A DNA stretch of 64,000 nucleotides from Dermacentor variabilis (GCF_050947875.1 NC_134568.1:264286815-264350814), one strand, 5' to 3'; shown: positions 1 to 12,727, numbered from the stretch's first letter. Made by a program: numbers and translations. Notes: a model not told the origin generated them from the sequence alone.

Positions 1-900
1 CCAGGACATTGCAGCATCAGCGGGATGACCAAGCCGACGAAGCCGCCCTTTCTGCACATGAAAGTGGCCAACGTGTCTTGATTCCGCTTTCGCGGACAGG
101 CGCTGCGGCTGGGTTGCGACTGATGTCCCGTGAATGTACTTTGCCTCTCTGGGACTCGAACGCTTTCACCATGTGTCGTTTGCGTTCGTTGTCTCCGGAC
201 ATACGGATGCACCTACAGCCTGGGTTACAATGACGTGAACAGACCATGCTCTACCGTCTGTGGCTAGGCGTTGCATTTACGAACTCGTATGCTTTCCTTA
301 TCGGAATGGCCAACAGCCCCACGTGCGACACATGCAACATCGACGAGATGCTCGCACATATTATCTGAGTCTGCCCGCGATATAATGCCCAGGGACAAGT
401 GCTGTGCTGAGTACTGGACCAGTTGGACAATCGTCCACTATCAGAACTGAAAGCTTTAGGTCAGTACTCCCTCAGAACATCCACGCTAAAGGCCTTACTC
501 GCGTTATTAAGGTTCCTACGATATGCGGGGCTTCACAATAGACTGTAAGAACGCCGCCCCCTACCACTCTGTAGTGCACGCGGTTTAGTCGTGCTCGTCT
601 CTATTTCTTTCCATCTCCCCCTTCCGCTCTCTTTCTCTTTTTATCCGCCTTCACCCTTCCCGCCGTGCAGGGTAGCCAACCGGAACTGCCTCTGGTCAAC
701 CTCCCTGCCTTTCTATGCATCCTATTTCTCTCTCTCTCTTCTTGCAGCTTATTAAGAACGGCCTGCTCAGGCGCAAGTTTTGCCAGCCATTTGCGACAGC
801 GGCGGCAACCTTTGCTTGGAACGCCACCGTTACGCTCTAGCCTCGTCGCCATTGTGACTAAACGCGGTCGGCGGACCAACTATTGTTACTGAACCCGCCA
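1..900 (+). pseudogene. Decayed LINE 3' end (RNase H-proximal / C-terminal zinc-knuckle region)
   Basis: Read on the plus strand, 1-560 gives a broken reading frame with stops and a frame change. It carries a DQADEAALSAHE-like segment typical of the end of a LINE RNase H domain. Near 325-375 follows a cysteine/histidine cluster of the type C-x2-C...H...C-P-R-Y. After that comes a leucine-rich tail (about 430-540) like the carboxy-terminal end of arthropod LINE ORF2 proteins. From about 560 to 900 the sequence is pyrimidine-rich and looks like 3' untranslated LINE sequence. In-frame stops at the cysteine cluster make it non-functional. The clade (Jockey/R1/I-like) is not settled; the left side runs off the window. 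Confidence 0.6.
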
Positions 901-1063
901 CCGCCCACCTGGTCGGCCGCGAGCGGGGGAGTGCCCGCGCGAACGTCTACTGATGCCTCTTCCCACGCGGCGGTCGAGACGCAAGACAATGGGCTACCGG
1001 CCGCGCTGCGGGGGTCAGCTCCGAGTTCCACGAAATCCGTGTGACGTCAGTTCCGGACCGTGA

Positions 1064-1066
<3 letters not shown>

Positions 1067-1144
<78 letters not shown>

Positions 1145-1155
1145 CGTGTCTGTGT
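1067..1155. repeat. (GT)n microsatellite
   Basis: About 74 bases of uninterrupted GT followed by CG-interrupted GT. The apparent Val-Cys reading frames through it are low-complexity artefacts. Confidence 0.97.
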
Positions 1156-1530
1156 AAGCCGTCCCGCGGAGAGGCGGCTTGTTTACGATGACTGGACGAA
1201 CGTTTCCGTCACCTTGGAATCGAGGGGGGGACCGAGTGTTTATAAACCGTTGTTGTGCGGATGCACGATATACTTTCTCAAGCAGTCATGTTAGACTGAT
1301 GCACTTTTCTCTCGCAGTCATGTTAGACTGATGTACTTTCTCTCGCAGTCACGCTAGACTGATGTAGATACTGTAAATAAACCCATATTCCTCCTTCTCG
1401 ATGAGAAGCAGTCCTAGCTTCCCTTCAACAACGTCCTCAGCGTGGATAAGTTGGACGACGGCATGGGCCAGCTACCTTCTAATTCATGCAGAAGGGCAGC
1501 GGATTGGGCGAGTTGGTGTTGCATGGTAAC

Positions 1531-1636
1531 AATAAAATTCAAACAGCGCTAAAACGACAGGACCACAATGAGGAGGAGACGTGTTTGTCTCCTCCTCATT
1601 CTGGTCCTGTCGTTTTAGCGCTGTTTGAATTTTATT
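1531..1636. repeat. 106-bp near-perfect hairpin
   Basis: Two 50-base arms (1531-1580 and 1587-1636) are reverse complements with one visible mismatch, separated by a six-base GTGTTT spacer. It includes AATAAA-like ends and a CAGCGCTAAAACGACAGG core. It may be the joint of two head-to-head copies of a mobile-element end; I cannot name the family. Confidence 0.9.
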
Positions 1637-1639
1637 CTA

Positions 1640-2770
1640 ATTCATGCCCGACTCCAATCTTGACAACGAGTTGCGAACGGTGGGATTGAGCCCCCAATCC
1701 TGACAAGCCCAGGACTGGCCATTTCCGCAGTGCTCGGATCTCCAGCCAGTGCATCTGTGTCCATCTATAATCACCATGGGCGGCACCTGTTCGTGAAACA
1801 CATTAATGCCAGGCCACAATATTTGGAGAAAAAGGCGGACCGAAGACTGCAGACCACAGCACACAGAAGCGCGCGCGTTTCTTGTTGTACTGTGTGGTCC
1901 TCTCCTAAAGGGAACATATTAGTGTAAAGCACGCATGTATCTTTCTTTGTAACAAGCGTGCGCTTGTAGTTGGTGACACTTGCACCTTTATACACCTGTG
2001 CAGTGTATCGACATATCTTCGGCCTGCGCTTGCAGCGAGAGCGCGCTAGCAAAGTGAGAGCTGCACATTTTAGTGTTGCCTTTAACAGGGGACTACGCTG
2101 TACGTGTGTTTCCGCGAGTGCGTCGCGATGGTATTTCAGAAAGTTGTATCGTATTCTCAAGTTCTATATGCTGAAAGAAAAGACCAATTTCTGCGAAACG
2201 ACCTCGTTCGAAAATAAGCACTTTCCCGACATGTCGCTCAAGTTCAAAACACGCCACACATAACCCGTAATGGAGAATAAAACAGAAGGTACGACGCGCC
2301 AGGAGGTTGCTGCTCCTATGGCCCAAACCTATCGCAACCTGTTGGAAACTCGCTGGGTGCGGTTGTTGGCGGGATTAGTCCCACTTCGGATCGCGCGCGG
2401 AAAAATGTCTGGTGCGTACTGCCAAAAGTAATCTGCGCTTGAAGCTCTTTTGTGAAATTTAGGCAAGATTCTACAGGTAGATAAAGCTTCAGGTCGATTT
2501 CCCTGACATGTAAACGCTCTGGAAGGCCGATCACGACGCCCGGGAACACACATAGTGATGAAGAAACGTGCGCAGCTTGCACTAGTGTTGTAAGGTTGGA
2601 GTACAGCGGAGCTTGTGATCACCTATCACCTAGCTTTTACGTGGCTTGCCTAAGTTAGTTGTACGTTTTGCGAGGTTATGTTAGGTTTTGCTAAGTTCTA
2701 GTCTCGACGGGACGCGGGAAGTTTTCGAGCAGTCGCAGGCCGGGATCGCTTTCTCGGCGATGTCGAGCGT
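1640..2770. other. Unassigned intergenic sequence
   Basis: No spliced gene, RNA gene or structured repeat is recognisable here. All open frames are short and lack conserved motifs. Confidence 0.5.
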
Positions 2771-2965
2771 TCAGGCACCGACTCTCTCGTTCCACGGACT
2801 GAAACTCGGGATCCTCGACTCGGCGTCGCCTCTTATGAGCCGCAGCTTCGGCGCGGTCTTCCGATCAGCTCGGCGGCGACGCATCGCTTCTCGCTTGGAA
2901 GTACGGTGCTCTTCCTGGTAAGCCGCTTCTTCTTCGGTCGTACGGACTTTCTTTGGTCTTACCAC
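2771..2965 (-). pseudogene. Arg/Glu-rich ORF fragment, probable repeat-derived protein N-terminus
   Basis: On the minus strand the frame opens with VRPKKVRTTEEEAAYQEE and continues into a basic MRRRRADRK segment. The codon at 2965 is GTG, so no ATG start is established here. The segment resembles the charged fragment at 24466-24739, which carries a repeated R-x-R-A-R/ADPSVR theme. From general familiarity, frames of this composition recur many times in tick genomes, which suggests a mobile element, but that is inference. It is cut short downstream and no partner domain is seen. Confidence 0.4.
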
Positions 2966-3369
2966 GACAGCAGCACGTACGCACGGAGCAGAGGAGGCGA
3001 GAGGTGTGTCGCCACGCCGGCTGTTTCGAGCTTTTACTCGCCTGTGACGTCACGACTCCGCCCTACGCGCGTGGGGTGCGAGGAGGTTACGTGGCTCGGT
3101 AGTCTCGCAGATGGTTGCTAAGCAACGCGGAGGAGCGCACAGCTGGGCTGAGTTTTCTGGTAACGCTCCACGGCGGAACTAAAAGCTTCAACAGCTCCGC
3201 TGTTAAAAGCTATGGAAGAGAGAGAGAGAGAAAACAAACGTTATTTGCAGCTACAAAACTGGAGTCCCAATCGCGTCTTTACCTACCCTATGAAGAATAA
3301 CGAGTAAGCTGGCGGCGACAGAAAGTGGTTCTTATACAAGTCCACGTATATCAACATCGTCAAAAGCAA

Positions 3370-4345
3370 TGTATTGTTTAGCGCCGCAAGCACATCGGGA
3401 CCCAGTTTCAAGCTGATCGTCGCCCCTATCCCTCGAAAGATGCACCCCGAATATAACGGAGTAGAGGCCAAGGCCCGTGCCAAGGCACTGCTGCGCTGCT
3501 TTTGTAGGAAGAGGAGTACGCGCTTCGTAGAAGCGGCAGAAAACACACGAGAACAACGGTTCACGGCGGTAGTCGTAGACTTTAACTCCCGGCTTACGCA
3601 CGCATGTAGTGTCAGCACGGAATAATCAGAAACAGCGGAAGAGGTTGCGCTTGCGCTTACTGACGCCCTCTGCGAGGTAGTTCTTAGCGACTCGCAATGC
3701 GCAGTTCGTAACTACGCGCGGGGGCGCGTTTCCTCCGAAGCCCTTCATATCCTAAGGAAAGCTGGTCGACAGCACTTCGATACCACCGCGATGATGTGGT
3801 TCTCAGCGCACGTCACCACACCCACCGACGAGGGCCCCCCTAACTTGAACGAGGTAGCACACCGCTCTGCGCGAGTACTGACCCACCGTGCAGAATCGGA
3901 GACCCCCTCTTCGAGTCCGGAACTCCTGGTTCGAAACACGCGAGAACGCTTAGTCAGGTACAACGACATCACCAAGCACTAGCAGCTAGGCAGGCGGATA
4001 TTGCCGCCACCTCACCACAAACTGAAACGTCGCAAGGCAGTTGTCTGGCGACAACTGCAGACACTAACTTCCCCCAGTCCGGGGGAGTGCTCTTGGCAAG
4101 TTATGCCAGGCAACTAGAGCTACGCTCTCACACATGTCGTGGCGGTGTCCTGTTATATCAGCTAAAATGGCAGTAGCTCCGGAGGCTCTTGCTTCGAAGT
4201 GGGCCGCCGCTCTGCGCAGCTCCAACCTCAAAACACAAGAGTGGGCAGTCCAGCAGGCCCGAGAGGCGGCGACGAGGCAAGGCCTCGAAGATCCCTCACG
4301 GGAGACCTGAGCCCAGGTCGTTAATCTTTGCCGGATATAAAATAA
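3370..4345 (+). pseudogene. Decayed LINE ORF2 C-terminus with RNase H domain and 3' end
   Basis: Three successive plus-strand pieces can be read. The first is an IVAPIPRKMHPEYN segment at about 3413, followed by an RNase H-like start (TAVVVDFNSRL). The second, after a frame change, has a region around 3640-3860 with the ordered features of a LINE RNase H (ALTDALCEVVLSDSQCAVR, then PPNLNEVAHRSAR). The third covers GRRILPPPHHKLKRRKAV at about 3991. A second copy-like end at 4160-4310 encodes KTQEWAVQQAREAA just before a polyadenylation-like AATAAAAT at 4341. In-frame stops at the junctions show it is dead, and an internal deletion lies between 4080 and 4160. The element is an unclassified tick-type LINE carrying RNase H. 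Confidence 0.7.
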
Positions 4346-4439
4346 AATTGTTTGCGTCCATTGGGTTGGTGTTGGTGCCTACGGATATGGCTCAACCCAC
4401 TACGGAAGATCGGCCATGAATCGGGCGGCAGTAGGCAAG

Positions 4440-6234
4440 AGGGGAGCAATACTTAAATAGAAATTTGTAATTTAGAAATAATATTAAATGAATACTAATC
4501 GTTATCAATTTTCAGGCTGTATAATTTTAAAATTTGAAGTTAATATCTTTGTGTACATATTGAGGAAAGTAAAACAATGAAATTAACATGACAGTCTCTT
4601 TGTTTCACTTACAAAAATATCGCATCAAATACGTTCTTACTGCAGTGTCCTAGTGCCGACGCCCCAAGAGACAGTATCACAGGGAGCGTAATGCCCAATC
4701 CAAGTTGGCGAAGGGGAAACGTTCCATAGTTTCAGGTTCGTTGCAATAAAAACAACAAGGGGAAGGTGCCGAACCAGACCTGTGGGAATAAAAAATGAGA
4801 ATTGGTTTCCGGCAACGCCTTCTCGTGAATGAAACTTCAAACTTTCAAGCAATGAAAAGAGTTCCAGATGATAAAAGAAAGACTCGTCTTTCGGAAGCAG
4901 TCTCGATAGCAGATGAAAAATTAGGAAACATCATGTGTTGTTCTTGTTGCCAACATTTTATGGCTGTCTTCAAGAATATCGCTCGAACTCCGTTTCAGTT
5001 TCGGTATCGATGCGAGTCGAAATTTGGCTTGCGAGCGAAAACACGCCTCCGGTGTGAAGAACGAAGACCTGGCGTAGCACGCGAAATGTGCACGTGCCGC
5101 CCGTGACGCTTTGCTGGCAGCCGGTGCAGACGTCACGCGGCGCACGCTCTTGGAACGCTCGAAGCCCGTCGGTTGGCCTCAGGTCCCTCTCGTTCCGACA
5201 GGCCGCGACTGTTCGAGGTTCGCCCGTCCAGGACAGGTGAGCGACCCTTCGCGACCACTCGCGCAGTGGGCAGACACTGGAAACGCGCTGGATGCTCTGG
5301 GTAGCTGCACAGCATGAACGCCCGATGCTAACGGTCGTGTGGGGTTTCCTTACTTCGACTCTTGTCATCGTTTTTATCCAATGTAATACTCAGGTTGCGC
5401 ACTTAGCACTTCTCCTCGAGCCAAGACGCTGACAGGCATCGGGCACGCACTAGCGTAATCGAAAGTGAAAAGTGTATGGTGGTATCACGTTGGGCGGCGC
5501 TGACGCGCCTAATGTTTACTACCCTCTCTACTTCTACGATATGGCAGAAACAAGAAACCAGGGACCCTATAATGTAAAACTATTCCAATATGTTTTTATT
5601 CCAATCTTCTGACGTCAAATTTGCGTAACCGCCGACGCAAGCACCGGGCGGTGACTCGCAGGGTTGTCTGAACAGACCAATCAAACGTTCTCCTTGTTCA
5701 TAGGCGATCACTTTTGTTTCCTTTAAAAACGAATAACATTGCCTACGCTGTGCGGGTTGTCTTATATAATTGACTGAAAAGAGGCGAGGAGCAGGCTCAA
5801 GTGCAGAGGGATTCGATGGGGCCGAGCCACTGCACTGAAAATCGATAACCGGATGAAGAGGGTGATGCCAGTGTCTGCGATTGGTCCCCTTTCCCTTACT
5901 TAGCCTGCTGTGAGTGGTCGAAAATCGCGGCAGCATGCAACGGAAGCTGCAGAATGATGCTAAAACAGATCCTCAGCAAAGAAGAGTTGGCAGAACGAGG
6001 TCGTAAAACTGTCGAAAGCGCTCGAAAACGTTACACGGCCATAGAGAAAGATTTATTACACGCAAATAAACCCATGCTTTCTGGCAGTTGCGAGTAGCCG
6101 GTGAGTGAGTGATCGGCGGCGACCATCTTTTATTCCTTTCGGAACGGGGCAGCCTGCGGCTATTCAGAACAAAATTCAGTTTTGTTCGGCATATTAATGC
6201 ATCTTTAACGCGTAAACTTCACTTTGACGCGGTG
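4440..6234. other. Unassigned intergenic sequence
   Basis: An AT-rich stretch (4440-4640) is followed by mixed-composition DNA. No conserved coding frame, RNA gene or clear terminal repeat was found. Confidence 0.45.
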
Positions 6235-6493
6235 AGTTTTCGCGGTATTGTGACGTATAGCGTGACAGGCCGGTGAAGTGGGTGCAGCCCGAAAACTTTT
6301 GACCAATAGCCGAGGTCTTATGGTGAAAAGGCGTCGAATCTGAAAACTACTTTTCTTTTGTTCGGTCCAACCATGCAGAATGAGTGTGTACGCGGCATAT
6401 CAGATGAGGAGCTATCGCGGTTTTCGTGACGTCGCGTGACACACAGGCGAAGTGGGGGTGGTCGAAAAGTTTTTGACCAATCGCGGAGGGCGG
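6235..6493 (+). repeat. Diverged direct repeat, period about 180 bp
   Basis: The segments near 6235-6320 and 6415-6493 match in order: GCGGT..TGTGACGT, GTGACA..GG(C)GAAGTGGG, then TTTTTGACCAAT(A/C)GC. Both contain a CCAAT box in the same place. The repeat is either an old tandem duplication or a mobile-element remnant; function unknown. Confidence 0.6.
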
Positions 6494-7044
6494 ATTGCTG
6501 AATTGGAATAGAAAAGTTTGGAATAGTTTTACGATATAGCGCCCCAGCAGCAAAGATTACACTACAACGCAAACGGTGTAATTGCTATTCTATAGCTAAG
6601 AGTAAGGAAGTAAAGTTGGGGCAGGTCATGTAATGCGTATTGCAAATAACCGGTGGTCTATGATTAGCATAATGGCTGCCAAGAGAAAAAGAAACGCACT
6701 TGAGGATTACAGAGAATTTGTGTGATGAGATTCAGGAAATTCTCAGGAATGAGACGTCCTAGAGGCTGATGCAAGACACGAAAAATTCACGGTCGCAGGG
6801 CCTTCGTCGTGCACTGAGACTTCAAATAGGCATATAATCACACAGACGATGCCGATTATTCGATTAAACTTACGTAACTAGTTTACCCAAACTCTAAAGT
6901 AATGGTTTTTCCAAACGCAATATTATAAGCAAATTCATGTTTGTGGATCATCTTGATTAGGTCCATCAGGCTGAAGCCCTTGTAGCGCGTGTTCTCTCCG
7001 GAACCAGGCCGTTGCTTCGAAGTGGTCCTACAGGGCAGCGCGCC

Positions 7045-10000
7045 ATGCGGCCCGTCTGCGCTCTCCTGCTAGCCATGGCGGTCGCCACAGGCAGCGCAAG
7101 ACGCTCCCTCCTTGAAGAAAAGCGGGTGGACGCACTTGGGGTCGACGACAAGGCCAGACCAGGAAGTGACGGTGAGTCTCATTTAACGACGCGACGCCGG
7201 ATAGCGGCGATAGTGGGCCAGCAGACTCTCTTGAGTCGGGCACACAAGTGCAATTATTCCGGCAGCTCGGACGTAGCCTTCCGGCTCTATTTCTGATGAT
7301 CGATACAGCTTTCTTGCATTAGATGCTCCGCAACAGTACAGGCGATGTCACACTGAGCCAACACGACGCCGACGCTAACGCGACGTCAAAACGACGGTGA
7401 CTGTTTGCTGACAAGTGCTGGTGGCAGTCCGAATTGTCACATCGGACCGACGCCACAGCGAGTGCGACCGACGGCCAAAACTTGTCGCAGCATTGAGAGG
7501 CTTTCAAGTCGGTGGCGCTCAGAGAACCGCTTTTCCGACCGATAGCGAGTGCTGTGAACCTTTGCCACGTGTCCAGGCAATTTCTTCCTTCCTCACCCCT
7601 CTGCACACGTGCTACAAATATACTGTACGTTTTTTTTAACCCCTTCGGCTGCAGTGCTATGCTACTTTATTTATTTATTTTATTCCCATCTTGACGCTCG
7701 CGGCGCATGCGGTGAAGTCATACTGTTTCTTTTTCCTTATACTTTCGTACGCGAAGCACGCGAAGCAGCAGTAGCGCGATGGCTCCAAGAGACAGTTCAC
7801 GTACCGGCTCACCGACTCATCGCTGCGAAAAGTGGAAGCTCGTGAAAAAGACGCTATACCTGCGGCAATGAATTTTGCAGATATCGGTCAACTGCGGTCT
7901 TTAATGCGAACGCGTGCCCGCGCCAGCCTCCTGCCGAACGTTGACTTCATGCTGCGATAGGGACGCCAGTGTCATAAAATACGGCGTCAGCACACCACAT
8001 CAGTCGACCATCTGCGCAGTGTGACAGCGCCTGCTGAAAAAGGCCGCATGCTGTTACCGTTACGTGGGCTGAAATGTGTCGTGGCTCTCCCCAAAAATTA
8101 ACTTGAGTAAAAAAACTAAGTTTTCAACTTAACTGAGAATGGGAATAAGTGATAATGGAGTGGAAGCTCACCATTCAACATGGTTACCTGTTTGACCTTG
8201 TTTCACACGTACTGAGAAACTATCATCGTTAAAAAAGCCGCAGTTGCATGCCGCGCCGCTTCGATAGGAATGTGCTTCACATAGGTCAGATTTCGAAAGT
8301 GATTTAAATTAATCCCGTATGATGATGATTTCCGCTACATTACATGCCATTGTTATAATTACCAGCTTAAACACTACATGACCTATCATAAAACTCGTTT
8401 CTATTTGGGAAATCACTTCGCTAGGACAATTAACTGCATATTTGCGTTTTGTTAAAATTAACAGCTCGGGAAAATGGACAAGGAAAATGAACCCGGACAG
8501 AGACGAGCGCCAACTTCCAGTTCTGACCGGTTTCAAAATCCTTGTCTGTTTTCCGAGTTGTGAATTCTAATAAGGTGGAGCACCAAGTAGCCAGTTGCCA
8601 TACCTAGCTGTATATATTTACTGTTTTTACTAAAGTCGCGTATCAGGCCGGTCCATACAACGGCGTCGTACGGGAAGTGGGGAGTCCCCTTCTGTCCTCT
8701 TGTTGCCAAGAAACTCTTTCCGGGCTGGGACATGCATGCTTAGCAAACATGTTCAGACAAGCGAAACTGTACGAAAAAATAACACCGGCCTCTATCTGTA
8801 TTTCAAACATGTACCTGAATGTAATCGCGATGTTTTCTCGTTCTCCATTTCTTAACAGGAAGTGATCACTCAGAAAAGCCAGGCGCCAATGACTGCGACA
8901 AAAACAAGTTTCGCGAAGGCATCACAAACTGCGAAAATGGACTGAAGCCTCTAGAAAAATATCTTTCGGAAAAGAAGAACGATGACTCCTGCAAGTAAGA
9001 ACCATTCTTTACGATAATTTAAGAGTAGTTGAGCTGTATTTTGGGTACTAATTCTAATGTAAGCGTTCATAGGATTTTGGCTCCCAAAAAATGTACCTGG
9101 GATACGAGGGACAGTGTATACTGTTTCAGGATCAATTTTGACGGTCAACGCTGCTTCTTATTTAGCGCTCACTCCTGCCTGGGCACAGTTTTCTGTGTAT
9201 AAGGCAACTGCTACTAAACACCGCAACAGATCGGTACTAGTGAAAGCAAGCGGAAAGAGCTCGGACAGGCGCTATTGAGGGCGGCACGAAAGCATCGTGC
9301 CGTGAGCTGAAAGAATTGGCGATTAAATTTGAGGATGGGCACATCGTCATAGCCCAGTTGCCGCTTTTTGGTACGCCTAGAATTTTCAGTGGCTCAGGGT
9401 AACAAAATTAATACTCAGAGTAACAAAAAGAACGCGGTTTCGGCATGGTCTTGCTGAAGATATTCAGACCCCTCTTCTCGGGCTGCCAAACTCGCGCACA
9501 GTGACGCTTACACGGAATGATCTTACACGAAGGCCGCAGAAACTCGTCAAACGTCAAAACAACAGCAGTGATAAAACCAAGGCTTAAATAAAGACAGCAT
9601 CGATTTGACCTTTTCGGGTTTGCGTCTCATGTAGGCAACGTTAATTCAACTGTTCATTTTGTGAGTTTTTGTATGCTTGTGCAAGTGGTGCACAGAATAC
9701 TGTCAGTTTGAGTATATTACTGAAATTCGCATCGAATAGCTAACACTCGTCACAAGACTGACCCGTGGCGTTTCGGCATTCCTACATTTTCGTAATATTG
9801 TGTAAGGCGTCGTCATGTCGTGTCGTTTTTCATCTTTCAGGCTGCTCAAGATCTACCTATCCTGCATTGAAGACTTCCAACTCTTCCTGTCTTGCGAAAA
9901 CGACCCGGCCTCACAGAAGGAGATGGCTAAAGCAACCAGTATTATCGTCAAAAACCGGCTGAATTGTACAGAATGTAGGTGAACAAATGTTAACGCAGCA

Positions 10001-12466
10001 GCAGCGCATACTCAAAAAGTCTTCCTTTTCCTCGCAGTGGCGTTTCTGACGGCAAACATAACGTCCAAGCTTCCGCCGCAAAATGCAGGTGCTGTCAACA
10101 AAAGCACTTCTGCCGCAACTAAAGGTGTGTACCGCTTCTTGCCAAAACATTTAATGTCTTGGTGTAGCTGCCGACAGATTATCTAATAACGGTAGGTCAT
10201 CTGGGGGCCGGAAAGAGCTATAGGCGTTATTCGTTCGTTCCGCGCAGCCCCCTTGGTGACCAAGAAGTGCAGCGAGCGAAAATTGATGCGCCGCATGGTC
10301 GATTGTCTGAAGACTATGAAAGGTAACTTGGAGCCTTTGCTGGACAACAAGAAAACCAACCAGAAACTCATTTGCGCGTAAGCACCTTATTCATTCTTCC
10401 CCGCTTTCAGTTAGCTTTTAGACAGACGCCCTAAGTAAGACACTGTTATGTTTCAAAGGCAAACCGAAAACTTCAAGTCGTGCGTTAATATCGCTCTCGC
10501 CCACACGGACTGCAACTCCGACGAAGAGGTGCTGGACCAGACGACGCACTTCATCGTCCATGTACTCTATGAGCACCGATGGGCTTGCAAAAACATTCAG
10601 AGTGAGACTAGTTCTTTGCGCAGTATCCACGCCGGCCCCCAAGGAGCACACGTCTTAAGGTTTCCTCCTTTGCCTTTCCTCGCAGCGAGCGACAAGAAGT
10701 GCGAAGAGCGTTCGTTGGTGCTCAAATTGAACCAGTGCGTCCGCCTGCTCAACAAAACTGTTGAACCTATCCTAGAAGATAAGGAAAACAACAAGCTGAA
10801 CATATGCAGGTGAATGATGCGCTTGCGACACTTTAAGGTGGGCGCCCTTTCACGTATGTACGTTGCCTTATTCCAGGGCGAGCGACACGTTCCTGCTCTG
10901 CGTTAACGAGGCGGTCTCTGAAACAGCTTGCCGCGAGGACTCTGAAGTCATGTTTCACGTGTCCCACTTCGCGGACAAAATTCTGCGCCACCACAAGTGG
11001 TCCTGCGACCAAGCCGGAGCTTCTTCCAACCGACCAAGGCTGGAAAGTAAGTCGCTGCGGTTGCCAGCATTCTGCGACATTCTTGCGTATAACGTATCTG
11101 ACGTGTCCTGTATTCTCATTCGCCAGATCTTCGTCAAAAAATGGATGCCAGCGGGTCTGGAAACTTTACAGGTAAGTGTAATGTAAAATATTCTTAGCTA
11201 AGAAGCCCTCGCCTTATTTGGAAGGTCGTAAGCAGCTCTCTTGAATTGGCAGCCGTCCGATCAATGAACGGAGGTGGGCCTGCAGCACTGGTACCAGCTG
11301 ACAACAAGTGCAACTTTGAAATTGTCCGGACGGCCGTGGACACGTGCCAACAGTCTGCGTACGACCAGATCAAAAAGAAGGGCATCTCTCAGCCGAAACA
11401 TCTTTGCATGTAAGTGATGTGAAAGTCTTCGAATCCTTTCTTTCCCCGTGCTTATTTACGCGGCAGAGTAGCTGCGTGCTATCATCGGTGACATAGAAAG
11501 GGCGTCAGTGTTAATTTGCTTACCAGTTTACCACACAAGGAGAATATATAATGCATAATCATCCCGCGTCCACTGAGCGTTACTGTGTAGTTGAATTCCG
11601 TTAATGCACATTCACACTAGGCCAACACGGCACCTATTTCGGTCTGCCGACTGTCGGCGACAGCGTTTTTTCCTTTGTGTCGACGCCTCTGTCACACTGT
11701 ATACCGACACCGACAATCAGCCGACAGTCGGCGGAGAGCTCGGCGTCGGTAGAGGGTGACAGAGGCGCCGACACGAAGACAAAAACGCTGTCGCCGATAC
11801 AGTCGGCAGACCGAAATCGGTGCCGTGTTGGCCTAGTGTGAATGATCGTTTAGACTTCGCCTAGACAACAAAAATCGGCTCGAGTTCCCCATTTATTGAA
11901 TTAAACGACGAGTTGGACATTTCCAGCGAAATGAAAGTTCATTTGATAACAGTGTGTACTTGCGCTTGGAAACTAGAATTCTGCATGCGATTGTTATGAG
12001 ACCAGTAGTAAGGTTTAGTTAACTACGCACAGTAAACCAAGTTTACAGCCTTTGTCTAGCTACACTGACATAAATTAATAATCAATGCAAGCAAGAGTTG
12101 TGTGCACAGGAATACTTCGCTGTGCGCCAGTATGACGGCGTACTGGAGTGTTAGTAACGGTATTTGGAATATCGAAACAAGTTAAACAGTCAATAATTGC
12201 ATAGTTTTTTCTTCAACCATAATGTATTCGTTCCCCCGTCCAGGGAACTGCGTATCTTCAAGGATTGTTCCATAGAAGCGACGAAGAAGAACGGGTGCGC
12301 CAGTGACAAGAATGCCGAGACGTACGTCTACGACCGCGTCAAGGATTCCTTCTACAAGTACCTCACCGACTGCCGCCCACTGTGGTCCGCTGCTGCACCT
12401 GTGTCCACCAGCTTCTGGGCACTCTCCGCCGCCGTACTCCTGGTGCTCGCGCAGCAGCGCCACTGA
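7045..12466 (+). CDS. Gene A: secreted protein with four tandem six-cysteine modules and a hydrophobic C-terminal tail (11 exons)
   Basis: Proposed exons: 7045-7171, 8859-8994, 9841-9974, 10038-10124, 10248-10377, 10459-10601, 10686-10809, 10877-11046, 11127-11171, 11253-11409, 12244-12466. All have GT-AG borders and keep frame (1476 nt, 491 aa). Exon 1 encodes a signal peptide (MRPVCALLLAMAVATGSA). Exon pairs 2+3, 5+6, 7+8 and 10+11 each encode one module. The first exon of each pair has C-x11-C-x19-22-C; the second has C-x9-C-x23-24-C. Exons 4 and 9 encode short Ser/Thr/Asn-containing linkers with N-glycosylation sequons (NIT, NKS, NFT). Introns inside modules are phase 2, those between modules phase 1. 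The tail (FWALSAAVLLVLA then QQRH) suits a GPI signal or membrane tail. I chose the ATG at 7045 because it directly precedes the signal peptide. The exon 6 acceptor has a weak pyrimidine tract. The family is not recognised; a distant link to arthropod DUF1397 hemolymph glycoproteins is possible but untested. Homologous to genes B and C. Confidence 0.82.
11609..11844. mobile_element. 236-bp palindromic MITE in intron 10 of gene A
   Basis: It starts and ends with a perfect 26-bp terminal inverted repeat beginning CATTCACACTAGGCCAACAC. Most of the interior is also self-complementary, including a GACAGCG..TTTT / AAAACGCTGTC block. It has no coding capacity. A diverged relative of its end (TCACACTGAGCCAACACGAC) occurs at 7349 in intron 1 of the same gene. 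Superfamily not assigned. Confidence 0.85.
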
Positions 12467-12559
12467 GCTTACCGCGCCCGAGAGGAGCATCGCGTCCGCG
12501 CTGCGAAGTGTCCGCAACTTCGACAAAATGCAGCTGCTTGAAACGTGTTTTGCTAAAGC

Positions 12560-12578
12560 AATAAAGCTCTGGAATAAA
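12560..12578 (+). terminator. Polyadenylation signals of gene A
   Basis: Two AATAAA hexamers (12560-12565 and 12573-12578) lie about 95 to 110 bases after the stop codon at 12464-12466, the expected place for cleavage and polyadenylation of gene A. Confidence 0.75.
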
Positions 12579-12727
12579 TCGGGAGCGTAAAATTTTGTGT
12601 GTCGAAAGGGGGAGAGGTGGCAGAGGAGACGGCACGGTACACGCATTCTACTCGCTGCAAAAATGCGGAGTGCATAACGGAAACTTTTCTGACCTTGCTA
12701 CGGCTCCTGTGGCATTAAATAAATGCT

